A stretch of 64,000 nt of DNA, taken from assembly GCA_963678705.1 (NCBI GenBank), contig OY783211.1:15266603-15330602 (forward strand), written 5' to 3'. Both the position numbers and the translations under genes were made by a program. This document shows positions 62,160-64,000 of the stretch, in pieces (the stretch's first letter is position 1; each line of letters opens with the position of its first letter). Under the pieces are notes generated by a model that had not been told where the DNA came from, did not search any database, and saw nothing but the letters and a program-made list of their open reading frames with translations. This stretch comes from Panorpa germanica. Its lineage: Eukaryota > Arthropoda > Insecta > Mecoptera > Panorpidae.

Positions 62160-62640
62160 ATTTAGCGGGTATGAAAGCCTTACAAACAATGTGAATCAGA
62201 AGCGTATAAAATTCGAATGAGAAGAAAGGAAACAGATACTGGGAAAGCAGAGAGGAAAGAATGTGTAGAGTGTGCGGAACGGAGGACGAAACACTGGAGC
62301 ACATTAAGTTTGATCGTAATGAAAAAGTAGTGAGCGAGATGAATATTGGACAACTATTAAAGGGAGGCAGTGAAGGAAAGAGGTGGATGGCGAAAATAGA
62401 AAAAAGGAACGTAAAACAGGACAATAAATAAGCTTGTAGCTGGGTTGCATGGGGAACATGAAGAGAGAGGAAGTACTAAAAGAGGCAGTGAAGGAAAGCA
62501 GGACAAAGAGAGAAGTAGCGAGGAAACAGTTAAACTTCAGTCCAGAAAAATAGAGGATTTGCGGAAAGGAGATAAGCACAAGAGGTGGATGATGGAGATA
62601 GAGACAATAATAAAATAGTAAAGGAAGAGAGTCAAGAAGA
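62160..62640 (+). mobile_element. LINE ORF2 3' relic with zinc knuckle and purine-rich tail
   Basis: The frame 62210-62431 reads NRYWESREERMCRVCGTEDE, TLEHIKFDRNE and on to a stop. RYWxxxEERxCRxCGxExETxEHI is the C-terminal zinc knuckle region of R1/jockey-like LINE ORF2. The preceding 50 bp continues the similarity in another frame, so a frameshift is present. It is followed by a strongly purine-rich strand up to about 62640, with a related coding-like stretch (KREEVLKEAVKESRTKREVA). A different family from the LINE at 47576. No poly(A) or duplication was resolved. Confidence 0.7.
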
Positions 62641-64000
62641 AATAGTAAAGATAGAGGGATACAGATTAAAATTAATAAAATTCATTTTTCTCACTTTATA
62701 TACCAGTATACACCCTGTACAATGAATATATCCATTTTCCTTTATTTTTGTTGTTCTTATTTTTCCCATAAAATAGAGCAATAAATAGAAGACATCAGAA
62801 TTGTATCAAAATACCATAAAATATTTTGATATTAGGATATAATTTGTGTAAGAACGTGAATGGGGAAGACGAATAAGTCCGTTCGCAGATTGGCACGTTT
62901 CTTTTATCTTTTCTGACTTTGAGAATACTTGAAGGATCAACATAGGCGGCAAAGATTTACGCGTCAATCATACGTGTTTTTACGGTTGCAATGTGAGAGC
63001 AGCCTAAAAGTTTTATTTCAACAATATCATATGTTATAGTGGTAGGAGTGAAATCACATATTATATCATTTTCAGTTATTTTTGGCTTTGTGTAAATTTG
63101 TTTTGTTCTTTCTTGTGATGTCTTATTTTAAGATCAGGACATTTTCTAATGTCTGTCATAATCTAATGATAATTCTAGATAGAAACGTAACGCGGAAATT
63201 TAGGTGTAAGGCAATAGCGACTGAATACCATCAATTTTGACGAATGCAAATGATGAAATTTTTAATTTAAGAAATGTATTTTCTTTTGCGCAATTAAAAA
63301 AAAGAAATCTTGTTTCAAAAAAGCCTATAAAATGTAATTTATTTAAAAGTTACATGCAATTTCACATAAAATCTAGAAATATTAACGGTATATTTAGTAC
63401 AGAGAAAAATCTCTTAAATAAAGATGAAATAAACCGAATTCGGAACTGAAAATGATACATTTTAACTTTATTCATTCTTGAAAATAAGGTAAAACTTCAA
63501 ACGCTCTAAAGTAATTTTCCGAATGAAGTAATTTTCAATTTTGTTAAAGAAACAACAAAGATTTAAATCAAGTTATTATAAAATTAATACATAATTACAA
63601 ACAGCGCTCCTGGTGGAAACTGTTCAAACTTTAGATCGAGAATTACGTGTACTTTATGAATGAAGTTTTGTTTTTCACTCACATTTTACTTTACTAAGTC
63701 TACATAGAGTGTATTTATAAATTCTTAATATAAATTAAAATAAACTGGGGCAATAAATCGTAAATATAATATGAAATGCGGAAAGCTTTTGTGTTGTTGA
63801 AATATGAAAATTGTATGGAAAATGCAATGTGTTTCAAAGAAAATTACTTTGTGATCCTCTTTAATGATTAGTATTAGTATTACAGCCGCGGTAAGCACAG
63901 AGAAATAAGAATAAAATACAATTTGCTGTAAACTCGTAGAGCACGATATTGGGGATAAAAGAAACTAAGATTATAATGTGAAATATAGCTATACAGCTAA

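Larger units (their letters stand above)
51632..64000. other. Probable first-intron or downstream region, repeat-rich
   Basis: If the exon at 51516 is real, this is its first intron, at least in part. It contains LINE 3' relics (54177-54374, 62210-62431), a diverged MITE family A end (56560-56720), a moderately repeated-looking patch (55818-56130), simple repeats (59394-59423, 60623-60638), a CpG-rich patch (60830-60960) and two exon-like frames (61066-61224, 61790-62134). From 62640 to 64000 only AT-rich sequence with no supported feature was seen. Confidence 0.5.

Noticed and set aside
62158-62579. Two minus-strand Ser/Phe-rich open frames
   Set aside because: They are the antisense of purine-rich LINE sequence on the plus strand, which explains their composition.

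Overview
The window looks like nuclear DNA of an insect, probably holometabolous; order and species cannot be fixed from the sequence. It is very AT-rich, genes are split by GT-AG introns from under 100 bases to about 24 kb, the recognisable proteins are insect-like, and the spaces between exons carry short inverted-repeat transposons, tRNA-derived SINE relics and broken non-LTR retrotransposons. No bacterial, plasmid or phage features were seen. Almost all of the coding sequence lies in exons too short to appear as long open frames, so the gene models below were built from splice sites and protein family motifs.

Region 1 (1-28.7 kb, minus strand) is the 5' part of the non-muscle myosin II heavy chain gene (zipper, zip). 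The first coding exon is at 28056-28406, then comes a 24 kb intron, then motor-domain exons at 3906-4062, 2425-2546, 237-329 and 1-112, the last cut by the window edge. Two in-frame microexons (24 and 18 nt) sit exactly at the loop-1 insertion point next to the ATP site. Intron 1 carries transposon copies, a G-quadruplex motif, paired CRE sites and a few orphan reading frames.

Region 2 (28.7-32.6 kb) is the space between the promoter side of zip and the 3' end of the next gene. It holds a 128-bp foldback element, a SINE relic and an E-box plus kappa-B site pair.

Region 3 (32.6-45.3 kb, minus strand) is a complete SUN-domain nuclear envelope gene (klaroid/SUN1-2 type). Eight coding exons give a predicted 913 aa protein, with a probable upstream non-coding exon near 45.3 kb. 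An extra exon at 36760-36989, with its own stop, fits the same phase-1 donor. It would complete the transmembrane helix but replace the coiled coil and SUN domain with a short tail, predicting a 416 aa SUN-less isoform.

Region 4 (45.3-64 kb) is mostly repeats: a 5'-truncated LINE with a perfect 10-bp target-site duplication, MITEs, two more LINE 3' relics and simple repeats. On the plus strand there is one convincing first coding exon of an unidentified gene (51516-51631) and several exon-like frames of unknown status (47966-48095, 61066-61224, 61790-62134).

Functionally, non-muscle myosin II and SUN proteins both belong to the system that moves and anchors nuclei. Their adjacency on one strand is a fact of this window, but nothing in the sequence shows that they are co-regulated.
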